Assembly: GCA_963726125.1 (NCBI GenBank)
Contig: CAVSBG010000006.1
Span: 248,001 to 312,000 of the forward strand
Length of the DNA stretch: 64,000 nt
From: JAMXLO01 sp963726125
Lineage (GTDB): Bacteria > Pseudomonadota > Alphaproteobacteria > Acetobacterales > Acetobacteraceae
Reading direction: 5' to 3'
Part shown: in pieces, positions 17,950 through 26,891 of the stretch
How positions within the stretch are numbered: position 1 is the first letter of the stretch
Layout: each line of letters starts with the position of its first letter
Translations under genes and position numbers: made by a program
The notes under the pieces: model-generated
Databases searched by the model: none
What the model was told of the DNA's origin: nothing
What the model saw: the letters and a program-made list of their open reading frames with translations, nothing else

Positions 17950-18365
17950 GCGACTGGATCATCTGGATCGCCGCCGGCCTGGCACTGCTGCTGCTCGAGA
18001 TACTTGCGCCCGGCGCGTTCATGATGTGGCTCGGCCTCGCTGCGTGCGGCACCGGGCTGATCGTGCTGGCCAGTGGTATCGGCTTCGAGCTTCAGGTGGT
18101 GGCGTGCGCGATCCTGGCAGCGATCACCCTGAGCATCGGGCTCCGGTTCCGCCACCGGCCGACGAAGCTCAACACCCAGCAGGCCGGGCTTGCGGGCCGT
18201 TCCGCCACCGCCCTCGGGTTCCATGGGCGCGAGGGGCGCGTGCGTGTGGGCGACAGCGACTGGGCCGCCCGCGTGCCGACCGACGTGCCCGAACCACAGG
18301 CGGGCGCGAGGCTGCGCATCGAAGGCGTTGATGGTACCGTACTGATCGTCCGACCGGAGGGATGA
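17946..18365 (+). CDS. NfeD family membrane protein
   Basis: A 139-residue protein with two to three membrane helices (WIIWIAAGLALLLLEILAPG, then residues 45-70) and a C-terminal OB-fold-like domain (GREGRVRVGDSDWAARV, IEGVDGTVLIV). It is the short NfeD form without a ClpP-like protease. Its ATG overlaps the SPFH stop by 4 bases. NfeD partners help build SPFH complexes in the membrane. Confidence 0.88.
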   Translation: MSDWIIWIAAGLALLLLEILAPGAFMMWLGLAACGTGLIVLASGIGFELQVVACAILAAITLSIGLRFRHRPTKLNTQQAGLAGRSATALGFHGREGRVRVGDSDWAARVPTDVPEPQAGARLRIEGVDGTVLIVRPEG

Positions 18366-18369
18366 AGCG

Positions 18370-18792
18370 ATGGACTGGGATACCGCAAAACGACTGGTAC
18401 AGGACGTGGAAGATGCGTTCGGCGCCGCCGACATGACGCGCATCGAGCAGGGCTTTACCGAGGACGCCGTCACTCGCTTCGCCGACTTCCCGGAGATGCG
18501 CGGCCGTGACGCCATCATGCATTTCCTGCGTGCACGCTTCACCCGCACCAAGGGCTATCGCCTGCGCAAGACACTGCACTGCGTGATGGGCGACACGCTG
18601 GCCAACACGTGGGACGCAAGCTGGGAGGACGCACAGACCGGCAAGCCGATGCTGGGGCGCGGCACCGAGATCTGGCTGGTCCGCGACGGCCGCATCGCGC
18701 TGTGGGATGCGACATTCAACGTGTGGGAGAGGGGTTCTATCAGTGAAATCAACAGGTTACTCACTGTCAGCTTTCCGCCGACCGAGGGTTGA
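18370..18792 (+). CDS. NTF2-like/SnoaL-like domain protein
   Basis: A 140-residue protein with the cone-shaped NTF2 pattern: N-terminal helices (VEDAFGAADMTRIEQGFTEDAVTRFADFPEMRGRDAIMHFL), then strands including GTEIWLVRDGRIALWDATFNVW. It starts 4 bp after the NfeD stop and so is probably in that operon. Such proteins are often ketosteroid isomerase-like enzymes or uncharacterised; no function assigned. Confidence 0.75.
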   Translation: MDWDTAKRLVQDVEDAFGAADMTRIEQGFTEDAVTRFADFPEMRGRDAIMHFLRARFTRTKGYRLRKTLHCVMGDTLANTWDASWEDAQTGKPMLGRGTEIWLVRDGRIALWDATFNVWERGSISEINRLLTVSFPPTEG

Positions 18793-18878
18793 CGCTGTGC
18801 CGCAGCGACAAATGCGAGCGGCTAACGCTATTCAGAAGTGATAAGGCGCCGACCGACGCGCGCAGTATAGGCCACGAC

Positions 18879-19049
18879 ATGCCCTTCGATGCGACTGGGT
18901 CTCCAGAGGACGAGGGTGCCACTCCCAACGCCACACCGGCACCGGGGCCGCTCTGGCTGCGCTGCTTCATTGCCGCGATGATCTCTGCGATGGTGCTGAT
19001 GGTAATGGGGGTCGGATGGCGGATCGCTGACTACATCGCGGCGCTATAG
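18879..19049 (+). CDS. small single-pass membrane protein
   Basis: A 56-residue frame (MPFDATGSPEDEG...) with an acidic, Pro-rich N-terminus and one strong C-terminal transmembrane segment (CFIAAMISAMVLMVMGVGW). An alternative upstream start at 18789 would overlap the NTF2-like stop and add an unconvincing Arg/Cys-rich leader. Function unknown. Confidence 0.5.
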   Translation: MPFDATGSPEDEGATPNATPAPGPLWLRCFIAAMISAMVLMVMGVGWRIADYIAAL

Positions 19050-19080
19050 ACGGGCCACCCCGACCCTAACCCTCCTGCTA

Positions 19081-19227
19081 TCACTTGCAAAACGGCAGAA
19101 CCGAAGCCATCCACGTGGCACACACATTGGTTCCGTGCCCCCAGGACACGATAATCGTGAACATCACAACCAACAGGAGAATTGTGACTGGCAGGGACAG
19201 GGCTAAAATGACCCGAGCGGTCCTCAT
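19081..19227 (-). CDS. small single-pass membrane protein (48 residues)
   Basis: A short frame from ATG at 19227 to TGA at 19081, with GGAG 8 bases upstream. It encodes MRTARVIL, a hydrophobic helix (LALSLPVTILLLVVMFTIIV), then a short tail with two Cys (NVCATWM, LPFCK). The good ribosome site plus a clean single transmembrane helix support a real small protein, but there is no homology I recognise. It is convergent with the 56-residue membrane protein. Confidence 0.45.
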   Translation of the reverse strand: MRTARVILALSLPVTILLLVVMFTIIVSWGHGTNVCATWMASVLPFCK

Positions 19228-19385
19228 CGGATAATCTCCATGTTTTCGTGGAGCCTCCTAATCCATCAGCCTGTGTCATAGATAGGCCGACCGGGCCGGC
19301 ACTGGTTACCATAACTTAACCCTCCCGCAGCACGATCCGCCGAACCGGCCGGCTGCTGGTGCCTTCGATGCCGGGGGTGGTCAGA

Positions 19386-19742
19386 TTATAGCTCGTACTC
19401 CACTTGGGTCGGATCGGCAGTATATTTTAGGATTGTCACGGTATACTGACCAAAAACGTTCTGGAAGGAGTAGAATATAAATCCGTCCCCGCCGCCAGAT
19501 AACGTATTCGAGCGAGAAGGCCCAAACACATTAATGCTGAAAGCATTTGGAGACTTAGCTATCACCGCCAGACGAGGCAGAACTCAATCAGCCAATATGT
19601 CGATTACTATGGTTTCAGCAAACGCCCCATTGGGGTTAGGTCTCGTGGTATCGCTGATGATTTTGATACGTGGAGAGGGCGCTTGATTGACAATGTGCGG
19701 CTGGCAGGAGCGACACCGAGCACGCCGGTCGTGTGATCGCGT
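19386..19742 (-). pseudogene. coding remnant with in-frame stop, unknown family, AT-richer
   Basis: On the minus strand a single frame reads as coding-like sequence with PRIKIISDTTRPNPNGAFAE, then DILAD, an in-frame TGA at 19584-19586, and continues with VLPRLAVIAKSPNAFSINVF, GGGDGFIFYSFQNVFG and TVTILKYTADPTQVEYEL to TAA at 19386. The base composition is visibly more AT-rich than its neighbours. No start codon with a ribosome site is seen. It looks like a decayed, possibly foreign gene broken by a nonsense codon; the left end near 19742 is approximate. I do not recognise the family. Confidence 0.4.
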
Positions 19743-20378
19743 TCAGCCCGTCACGCGTCCCGCCCGCTTCGCTCGCGCGCCAAAGAACGCCGAGACGGGC
19801 ACGATCAACGACAGCGCCCACGGCGCCGCGTTGGTCCGGCCGCTCAGTGCCAATCCGCCGGCGATCAGGAAGATGACGGCGTTCAGGAAAGGCGGCAGGA
19901 TCAGATCTTCCCGGACGCCCGGCGGCAATCCGGCTTCAACCAGGAACGGCTGCCGCTGGCTGTACGCGGACAACACAGCCGCCACCAACAGCATCAGCGC
20001 CATGACGGCTGCATATACAGCAAAACCGACGCGCCCGCTGTGTTCACTGAGCACACTGGATGCGAACGGCACCAGGCAGACGGTCAGCAGATAGATCAGG
20101 TTCAGCCACAACAGCCCGCCGTCGACCTGGCGGACGTAGCTGAACTTCCGATGATGTCCGAGCCAGCTCATGCCGACGATGATGAACGTGAAGGCGAAGA
20201 TGAACAGCTTCGGCGCCATCGACCGCAATGCGTCGAGCATCTCCGCATCGCCATGTCCGGTCTCGGGCAACCGCAGATCGAGCACCAGCAGCGTGATCAC
20301 CACGGCGAACACGCCATCGCTGAAGGCCAGCAGGCGTTCCGGTGCAAAGAACTCACGCCGATCGGAACGCTGCACCAT
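19743..20378 (-). CDS. TMEM175 family potassium channel-like protein
   Basis: A 211-residue protein with six hydrophobic segments. The family signature R-x3-FSDGVFAVVITLLVL occurs at residues 16-34 in helix 1, where conserved residues line the pore of bacterial TMEM175 K+ channels. A second conserved stretch is GHHRKF after helix 3. Bacterial forms have one six-helix repeat and form tetramers. The gene starts 6 bp after the DUF6790-like stop, so the two are cotranscribed. Confidence 0.88.
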   Translation of the reverse strand: MVQRSDRREFFAPERLLAFSDGVFAVVITLLVLDLRLPETGHGDAEMLDALRSMAPKLFIFAFTFIIVGMSWLGHHRKFSYVRQVDGGLLWLNLIYLLTVCLVPFASSVLSEHSGRVGFAVYAAVMALMLLVAAVLSAYSQRQPFLVEAGLPPGVREDLILPPFLNAVIFLIAGGLALSGRTNAAPWALSLIVPVSAFFGARAKRAGRVTG

Positions 20379-20384
20379 GCCGTC

Positions 20385-20909
20385 CTACGTGATGACCGCA
20401 GGTCGGCTGGTGATACGCCATTGCCACCACAGCAACAGGAAGCCGACCAGTGGAATGATGAAGTCGGTATAGAAGATCACGCCGGCGTTGCCTGGTGCGA
20501 AGTTATGCGCGGTCACCATCTGGTAAATGTGCCCGACACCCGCGCCGAGGGTGAAGATGCTCGGACCGATGATCGCGATCAGACGCCGATCGAAACTGCC
20601 CGACGCCGCGATGAAGCCGGCGATCGAGAAGCCCAGGCTCGCCGTGCCGACCTCGACCTGGAATGGGCTGTCCGCCCAACCGATGAAGGCCGCGGACATC
20701 TGGCCGAAGAACACGTGGAACACGAAGTTCACCAGATACATCACGCCGATGTTGAACAGCACGTACCAGGCAAGCAGCCTGTCCACCGCCACCGCGCCGG
20801 TGATCGGCCGCGGTGCGCGCGCGATGGCCATGCCGGCGACGACAAGCCCGATGACAAAGAACGTCAGGGGATAGTTCGACACCACGGCGGCGATCGCCTG
20901 CTCGATCAT
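20385..20909 (-). CDS. DUF6790-like integral membrane protein
   Basis: A 174-residue protein with about five transmembrane helices, including YPLTFFVIGLVVAGMAIA, WYVLFNIGVMYLVNFVFHVFFG and IIPLVGFLLLWWQW. A GAGVGHIYQM motif lies before the last helix. It matches my memory of the DUF6790 family of unknown function. It is sandwiched between the outer-membrane factor gene (31 bp upstream) and TMEM175 (6 bp downstream). Confidence 0.65.
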   Translation of the reverse strand: MIEQAIAAVVSNYPLTFFVIGLVVAGMAIARAPRPITGAVAVDRLLAWYVLFNIGVMYLVNFVFHVFFGQMSAAFIGWADSPFQVEVGTASLGFSIAGFIAASGSFDRRLIAIIGPSIFTLGAGVGHIYQMVTAHNFAPGNAGVIFYTDFIIPLVGFLLLWWQWRITSRPAVIT

Positions 20910-20940
20910 TTCACCCTCGTGGATTCGTGCCGGCCCGCCG

Positions 20941-22484
20941 CTACAGCTTCGGCCACTTCGGTGCGCCCAGCGGCGTCAGATCGTCGTTCGACCGCGGCAA
21001 CTGCGTCTCCCACCCACCGCCGAGGGCCTTGTACAGCGCGACCAGGTTCTCCGACACATTGGTCGTGGTCTGCGGCAAGCTGCTGCTGCGTGGACAGCAG
21101 GTTCTGCTGCGCGGTCAGCACCTGGAGGAAGTCGGCGACGCCATCCTGGTAGCGGCTCTGCGCCAGGGCTAAGCGCCCGCTGGTTGTCCGCCACTGCCTG
21201 TGTCAATTGGTCACGCCGCGCCTGCGTCGTCTGGTAGGCGGTCAGCGCGTTGTCCACGTCGTGCCAGGCGCTCAGCACGGTCTTCTGGTAGACGATGGCA
21301 GCTTCCTGCTGCTGGGCCTTGTTCAGTTCCAGTGTGGCCCTGAGTTGGCCGCCCTCGAAGATCGGAATGGTGATGCTCGGACCGCCCGCGTAATTGAGCG
21401 CGTTTACATTGAACACGCGCCACGGTTGCAATGCCTGGAACCCGAGGCTGCCCGACAGTTGGACCGACGGATAGAAGTTGGCGACCGCGACGCCGATGCT
21501 GGCGGTTGCGGCGTGCAGCTGGGCCTCGGCCTGACGAATGTCCGGGCGGCGGCGTGCGAGTTCCGACGGCAGGCCGACCGGCACCCGGGGCGGTATCGGC
21601 GGCACCGGTTTGGGGGCGATCAGCTCCGCCTGCAGCGCATTCGGTGGCTCGCCCAGCAGCAGGCTGATGGCGTTGATGTTCTCCAACTCGCGCTGCTCCA
21701 GCGGCGGGATCTGCGCCGCCGTCGTGTGCACCTGCGCCGCCGCGTTCGACACATCGAGGTCGGTGACCACGCCGCCCGCCGCGCGCTGCTGCGTAAGCTG
21801 CAGGCTCTGCTGCGCGCTCTTCAGGTTGTCGCGGGCGATCTGCAATTCGGCCTGCGTGCCACGCAACTGGATATAGTCGCGCGCGACTTCCGCGAGGCTG
21901 CTCAGCAGGGCGCCGCGCCTGGCTTCGGCCGAGGCTTCGACCGACGCCTGCGCGGACTCCACCGAACGGCTGATCTTGCCCCAGAGATCGAGTTCCCACG
22001 AGGCATCGAACCCGTACTGGAAGACGTCGAACGGTTTGAGCTTGCCGCCCTTCAGCCCGCCCGTGGTGCTGCCTGATGCGCCGTTGGCGCCGAGCGCATT
22101 GGGGGCACTGGCGAACTCACCGATATTGCTCGCCTTCGTCCGCGTGTAGGAGGCGTTGCCGTTCAGGTTGGGGAACTGCGCCGAACCGGCGATGCCAAGC
22201 TGGGCACGGGACTCGTCGAGCCGCGCAGTGGCGATCTGCACGTCGAGGTTCTCGCCTGCGACCCGGTGTTCCAGCGCCGTCAGCTGGGGATCGTGGAACA
22301 GGTTCCACCAATTGGGATCGATGGGTTCGGCGACCGGGAAGCTGGGCTCCTTCGGTATCGGCTCCGCTTTGGGGGCGAACCACGATGTTGGCGACATCCA
22401 CTCGGGCGGGGAGAAGTCCGGTCCCACGGTGCAGGCGTCCAGCATCAGCAGCAGCACGGCTGCGGTAGTCAATCGTCTCAACAC
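20941..22484 (-). pseudogene. NodT-type outer-membrane efflux lipoprotein gene with two frameshifts
   Basis: A TolC/NodT-family outer-membrane factor. The N-terminus has a lipobox (LLMLDAC), followed by the family coiled-coil halves (VAGENLDVQIATARLDESRA, GVAVANFYPSVQLSG, GPSITIPIFEGGQLR). Around 21171 the frame breaks: similarity continues in the next frame as LAQSRYQDGVADFLQVLTAQ, breaks again near 21067, then resumes as NVSENLVALYKALGGGWE and ends KWPKL with TAG at 20941. Each break looks like one extra base. Read uninterrupted it would be about 514 residues. No inner-membrane pump or adaptor gene is adjacent. Either a pseudogene or residual sequencing errors. Confidence 0.8.
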
Positions 22485-22661
22485 AACCCCCGTCCAGGCC
22501 GCGCGCGGGCGCTGCCTCAGCCTCGGTTCTAATCGGGAGTTCCCGGGGTGGCCAGAGCGGCAGGCTGTGAACAGAGCGCTTGTGATGACACGTTCCGTTC
22601 GGGCCGGCGCGGCGTGCTAGCCTGTGGGCACGTGCTGTCCCGCCATGGAGGATGTTCTGCC

Positions 22662-23549
22662 ATGTCCCTGTCGATCCGCCAGATCCATCCGGCCTTCGTC
22701 GGCGAGGTCTCCGGCGTCGACTGCCGCGAACCGCTCGGCCCCGATGTCGTGGCGGCGATCGAGGCCGGCATGGACCAGTACGCAGTGCTGGTATTCCGTG
22801 ACCAGCGCCTCACCGACGAGCAGCAACTGGCCTTCACTCACCAGTTCGGCAAGCTGGAGAGCTACGCGACACCGGGCCACATCAAGCAGGCCGCCGAGTC
22901 ACGGCTGGCGCCGGGGATCGCGGACTTCTCCAACCTGGACAGGGACGGCGGCATCATGTCGGACCAGGATCGGGTGTGGTTCTTCAAGCTGGCCGATCGT
23001 CTGTGGCACTCCGACAGTTCGTTCCGCCCGGTGCCGGCGAAGTACTCGCTGCTGTCCGGCCGCGTGCTGCCATCATGGGGCGCCAACACCGAATTCGCCG
23101 ACATGCGCGCCGCCTATGACGCCCTGGACCCGCGCACCCAGGCCGAGGTCGAGAACCTGACCTGCCTGCATTCCCTGGTGTTCTCGCGCGAGGCCATCGG
23201 CTTCACCGAGATGACGGCGGAGGAAAAGGCCGCGTTCCACCCGGTGCGGCAACCGCTGGTGCGTAGCCATCCGGTGACGGGGCGGCGGTCGCTGTTCCTG
23301 TCCGCGCATGCCGGGGCGATCGAGGGCTGGACCGTTCCGGAGGCGCGGATGTTCCTGCGCGATCTGACCGAGTTCGCGACGCAGCCCGCGTTCGTCTATT
23401 CGCATGAGTGGCGGCCGTTCGACCTGGTGGTCTGGGATAACCGGCAGACGATGCATCGTGCACGGCGGTTCGATCGGAATGAGGTACGTGATGTGCGGCG
23501 GACGACGTTGGCAGGTGATGGAATATTGGTGGGGCTGGCAAGTAGTTAA
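22662..23549 (+). CDS. TauD/TfdA family Fe(II)/2-oxoglutarate dioxygenase
   Basis: A 295-residue enzyme; ATG at 22662 with GGAGG about 8-10 bases upstream. Iron ligands: His and Asp in LWHSDSSF and the distal His in TMHRARRF; the 2-oxoglutarate Arg is in RRTTL near the C-terminus. The N-terminal GKLESYATPGH region is typical of the 2,4-D/taurine dioxygenase group. Substrate unknown. It ends one base before a perfect 44-bp palindrome. Confidence 0.9.
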   Translation: MSLSIRQIHPAFVGEVSGVDCREPLGPDVVAAIEAGMDQYAVLVFRDQRLTDEQQLAFTHQFGKLESYATPGHIKQAAESRLAPGIADFSNLDRDGGIMSDQDRVWFFKLADRLWHSDSSFRPVPAKYSLLSGRVLPSWGANTEFADMRAAYDALDPRTQAEVENLTCLHSLVFSREAIGFTEMTAEEKAAFHPVRQPLVRSHPVTGRRSLFLSAHAGAIEGWTVPEARMFLRDLTEFATQPAFVYSHEWRPFDLVVWDNRQTMHRARRFDRNEVRDVRRTTLAGDGILVGLASS

Positions 23550-23550
23550 G

Positions 23551-23653
23551 TTTTGAACCACAGAGGCACAGAGTCCACAGAGTAGTCACAGAGTATTTAT
23601 TAAAAAATGACTCTGTGACTACTCTGTGGACTCTGTGCCTCTGTGGTTCAAAA
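23551..23653. terminator. perfect 44-bp inverted repeat between convergent genes
   Basis: Left arm 23551-23594 and right arm 23610-23653 are exact reverse complements around a 15-nt AT-rich loop (23595-23609). The arms start TTTTGAACCACAGAGG and are built of repeated CACAGAG units. The structure begins directly after the dioxygenase stop, and the right arm contains the stop codon of the convergent M20 gene, so it can act as a bidirectional terminator. The outer T/A runs would give U-tracts in both directions. It belongs in style to the AACCACAGA palindromes at 32507 and 55818. Confidence 0.75.
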
Positions 23654-24874
23654 ATCTGCTGTGCCGCCAACCACCCCGGTGCCGGCGAGCTGGACGACTG
23701 ATTCTGTCGGCGGGGGCAGTGCCTGCCTGGCCAGGCTGACCCAGTAGCGCAGCCCGATCGGCACGAGTTCGTCGTTGAAGTCGTAGCGGTCACCGTGCAG
23801 GCCTGCGGCAGGTCCGGGCGTCCCAGCGCCAAACCAAGTGTAGGCGCCCCCCACGGCGCGGATCATGTAGGCGAAGTCCTCGCACCCCAGACTGGGAGCG
23901 AACTCGGTCATGACGTTGGCATGACCCACAGCGGATGCCGCGGCTTCGACGGAATGCGCGACGGGATCGGACGTGTTGATCACAGGCGGGTAGCCTCGTT
24001 GATAATCGAGTTCCGCTGTGACGCGGTGTGCGGCCGCGATACCGTCGGCGATGTCGCCGATGCGCCGCTCACAAAGATCGGAGACCATCGCGTCAAAGAA
24101 GCGGCACGTGCCCTGCAGCCGGACCTCATTTGGTACAACGTTACCGACGTTGCCGCCATGCACCTGCGTCAGGCTGACAACCAGCGGTGTCTGAGGGTCG
24201 ATGAAGCGGCTGACGATACGTTGAACCGAGCCAATGAACTCCCCCGCGGCGAGGATCGGATCGTCACCAAGATGCGGCATCGCGGCATGCGCACCGGTGC
24301 CGGCAAAGCGAAGCTCGAAGTTGTCCACGGCCGCCATCATCGGTCCGACGCGCGCCGCGATGGTCCCTACCGGCAGGCCTGGCCAATTGTGGATCGCATA
24401 CACCCCCGCCATCGGGAAGCGATCCAGCAGGCCATCATCGATCATCCGCATGCTGCCGCCTTCATTCTCCTCGGCGGGCTGGAAAACGAAATGGAGAACC
24501 CCGTCGAAGTCCGGCTGCTCGCTCAGAAGCTTAGCGGCACCGAGCAGCATCGCAGTGTGGCCGTCATGGCCGCACGCATGCATGACCCCCTGATTCCTGG
24601 AGGCGTGAAGCTTGCCGGTGCGCTCGACGATCGGCAGCGCGTCCAATTCGGCGCGAAAGCCGATGGAGCGTTGGGCGGAACCGCTGCGCAGCACACCGAC
24701 GACACCGGTGCCGCCGATGCCCTCATGAACCTCGAGGCCGAACGAACGCAACTGGTCGGCGACAAACCGCGCGGTCTGATGTTCGTGAAAGCCGAGTTCG
24801 GGATTGGCGTGAATGCGATGGCGCCAGCCGATGACCTCAGGCGTGATCGCGGCGATCGGATCGTTGTGCAGCAT
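23648..24874 (-). CDS. M20 family amidohydrolase (aminoacylase/hippurate hydrolase-like)
   Basis: A 408-residue M20 metallo-amidohydrolase; the ATG at 24874 gives MLHNDPIAAITPEVI. Metal motifs: HACGHDGHTAMLLGAA around 105-120, QPAEENEGGSMRMIDDG around 138-154, and late His in AAGLHGDRYDFNDE. The dimerisation domain sits in the middle (HAAMPHLGDDPI). It would remove acyl or benzoyl groups from N-acylated amino acids in the cytoplasm. It is divergent from an AraC-type regulator gene across 88 bp, a likely regulator-target pair. Confidence 0.92.
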   Translation of the reverse strand: MLHNDPIAAITPEVIGWRHRIHANPELGFHEHQTARFVADQLRSFGLEVHEGIGGTGVVGVLRSGSAQRSIGFRAELDALPIVERTGKLHASRNQGVMHACGHDGHTAMLLGAAKLLSEQPDFDGVLHFVFQPAEENEGGSMRMIDDGLLDRFPMAGVYAIHNWPGLPVGTIAARVGPMMAAVDNFELRFAGTGAHAAMPHLGDDPILAAGEFIGSVQRIVSRFIDPQTPLVVSLTQVHGGNVGNVVPNEVRLQGTCRFFDAMVSDLCERRIGDIADGIAAAHRVTAELDYQRGYPPVINTSDPVAHSVEAAASAVGHANVMTEFAPSLGCEDFAYMIRAVGGAYTWFGAGTPGPAAGLHGDRYDFNDELVPIGLRYWVSLARQALPPPTESVVQLAGTGVVGGTADF

Positions 24875-24962
24875 TTGTGGTGGCCCTCGGCGTCTTGTAT
24901 GGCTCCTGTCTAGGACGTAAGGGCCCGGCAATCTTGAACCGGATTGACCGCGAGAGAAACTG

Positions 24963-25800
24963 ATGGGTGACTTGACCAAATTCTGGCGGCATCCACGATT
25001 TGATGACCTGTGCCTGCTAAAGGCCCGGTTCATACGGCATCGCTATGAGCTGCACACGCATCCGACCTACGTCACTCGCCGTGGTCACGCAGGGTTGCGA
25101 GCGACTGCGGATCGGAACACGACGGGAAGTTGCGCCGGCCGGGTCTCTCATCATTGTTCATCCGGAAGAGTGTCACGACGGCGAGGCCGGCATTGCGGAG
25201 GGATGGTCGTATCGGACGCTGTATCCGTCGGTGTCGCTGATGTGCGACGTGTCGCGCGAGCTCGGACGCCAGGGGCCGCCCGTGTTCGGCAACCGGGTGA
25301 TCGACGATCATTCTGTAACCGGCATGTTATGGCGTGCGCACCAGGCCGCGGAGGGCAATAAACCGGACGAGGCTGAACTTGTTATGCTGATGGCACTGCG
25401 GATGCTGATCATGCGTTACGGCGATAGCGACGGCGGCAAGGAAGCGGATGATCGTTCCGGCGCGCGCCGGCGGTTTGCGCTCTACGCGGATGCGGTCGAC
25501 CCGAAACAGGGCGGCGGTTCTGACCTGCGGCGCCTCGCCCAACTGGCCGATGTGACCCGCTTTCAGGTCATTCGCGACTTCAAGCGGGTGACAGGGCTGA
25601 CGCCTGGAGCCTATGTGCGAAACCGGCGGCTTCGGCTGGCGGGACGTCTGATCGAGCAGGGAACGCCCATCGTGGAGGCGGCACTGGCTGCGGGTTTCGC
25701 GGACCAGAGCCATCTGTCGCGATCATTCCGGAGTACGCACGGCATTACGCCAGGCACGTATCGTCGTGCGTATATGCAGGGACAGGAGTGCATCACATGA
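24963..25800 (+). pseudogene. AraC family regulator gene with one frameshift
   Basis: The gene begins MGDLTKFWRHPRFDD in one frame (cupin-type sensor start, with HRYELHTHPTYV metal-pocket-like motif). Near 25074 similarity moves to the next frame (LAVVTQGCERLRIG, APAGSLIIVHPEECHDGEAG) and then continues to the C-terminal pair of AraC HTHs (RLAQLADVTRFQVIRDFKRV, AALAAGFADQSHLSRSF). The break is explained by one extra base in GTCACTC. Restored length is about 279 residues. It is divergent from the M20 amidohydrolase, the probable target, and overlaps the next gene by 4 bases. Confidence 0.78.
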
Positions 25801-26222
25801 CGACAGGACATTGCCTGTGCGGGGCAATTCACTACGAATACGACGGCGAGCCGACCCTGGTAGTGCACTGCCATTGCGAGAGTTGCCGGCGGCAGACGGC
25901 CTCACCGGTTGCCACCTTCGTCATCGTGCCGAAGGCAGCGTTGCGCTTTACGCGAGGGCAGCCCAAGGAGTTTTCGTCGTCGCCTGGCGTGTACCGCAGC
26001 TTCTGCGCGGAGTGCGGATCACCGCTGTATTATCGGACGGAGCAGCGGCCGGACGTTATCGATCTCTATCTGGGAACCTTGAGCGAACCCGGGGCAATCA
26101 CGCCGCAATGCCACGTGCACGCGGTGGAGCAGCTGCCGTGGTTCGAGGTCCTGGATGACCTGCCGCGATATCCCGGATCACGCTGGGCGGACGGACCCAT
26201 ACGGACCGGGCCGCGGCGCTAG
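25797..26222 (+). CDS. GFA family zinc-binding protein
   Basis: A 141-residue protein of the glutathione-dependent formaldehyde-activating enzyme-like family. Zn cysteines: GHCLCGAIHY near residues 4-13, HCHCESCRRQ around 25-34, and FCAECGSPLYYR around 71-82. ATG at 25797 follows AGGAG by 8 bases and overlaps the AraC stop (ATGA). GFA proteins may bind glutathione adducts, but most are uncharacterised. Confidence 0.88.
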   Translation: MTTGHCLCGAIHYEYDGEPTLVVHCHCESCRRQTASPVATFVIVPKAALRFTRGQPKEFSSSPGVYRSFCAECGSPLYYRTEQRPDVIDLYLGTLSEPGAITPQCHVHAVEQLPWFEVLDDLPRYPGSRWADGPIRTGPRR

Positions 26223-26891
26223 TGAAACGCTTGGTGCCCGGAAACGCTCCCCGAGCTAGGGCTGGAAATGCGTATCACAAAGCAACCATTTTCAGCCGGT
26301 AGAGTCGAGGAGAGGCGCGATATCACCGAGGCGACCCGTTTCCCCTCCCCACTCATCAAGCCGGACGTGCGAATTTCCCGCATCCGGCTTTGCGATTGGC
26401 TTCGTGGCAGGCTCACGACATGGCACCAGCATGGCGGCACTTACGGAGCCGTTGCACGCCCATAATGCCGAACACCGCGTCCTTGCGGACGTGCCGAGTG
26501 CAGCGCGACGGCAGCTTGTGGCGCCGGGCGAGAAAGTTACGCACGTGGTCATACAGGTGAGCCTCGAGCTGGACTGACCATGGAAGACGCGTGTCGGAGC
26601 GACGGGTCGACGGGGTTCTGCGCTGGCACTGCAAGCATGCCGCGCGGCGGGCAGCCTTCCGGCCGCGCGCCGAATGATCCAGGTCACAGGTTACAATCCC
26701 GGGCTAATAATGCGCCTGCTCACCGGAGCCGGAACCCCGCGCGAGTTCCAGGCGCGGGGTTCCGCTATCTGTTCCATGTATTCTGCGCTTCTCGCCATCA
26801 TTGCGTTCGCCGACCAGCACCCAGTTGCTGTTCGCGCCGTCTCCTTTGAAGCCGACCCGTTCAGCTGAAGACCGGCTTTCTCAACTTGCTG
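26223..26891. other. 669-bp intergenic stretch with intron remnant
   Basis: Holds the group II intron remnant described separately (26280-26575). The rest (26640-26890) has no convincing frame. Confidence 0.5.
26280..26575 (-). mobile_element. degenerate group II intron remnant (maturase C-terminus and 3' region)
   Basis: On the minus strand, the frame ending at 26413 contains LEAHLYDHVRNFLARRHKLP, then AVFGIMGVQRLR, which is the C-terminal segment typical of bacterial group II intron reverse transcriptase/maturases (YDHVRNFLRRRHK...VFGxLGVxRLR). Directly downstream lies the sequence CGGATGCGGGAAATTCGCAC GTCCGGCTTGATGAG, the conserved stretch that follows such maturase genes within the intron. 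The reverse transcriptase core and 5' ribozyme domains are missing, so the element is dead. Limits are approximate. Confidence 0.65.

Noticed and set aside
20976..22484. NodT-like gene as an intact 502-codon protein
   Set aside because: The last about 65 codons are out-of-frame text (Arg/Pro-rich); the true family C-terminus continues in two other frames to 20941.
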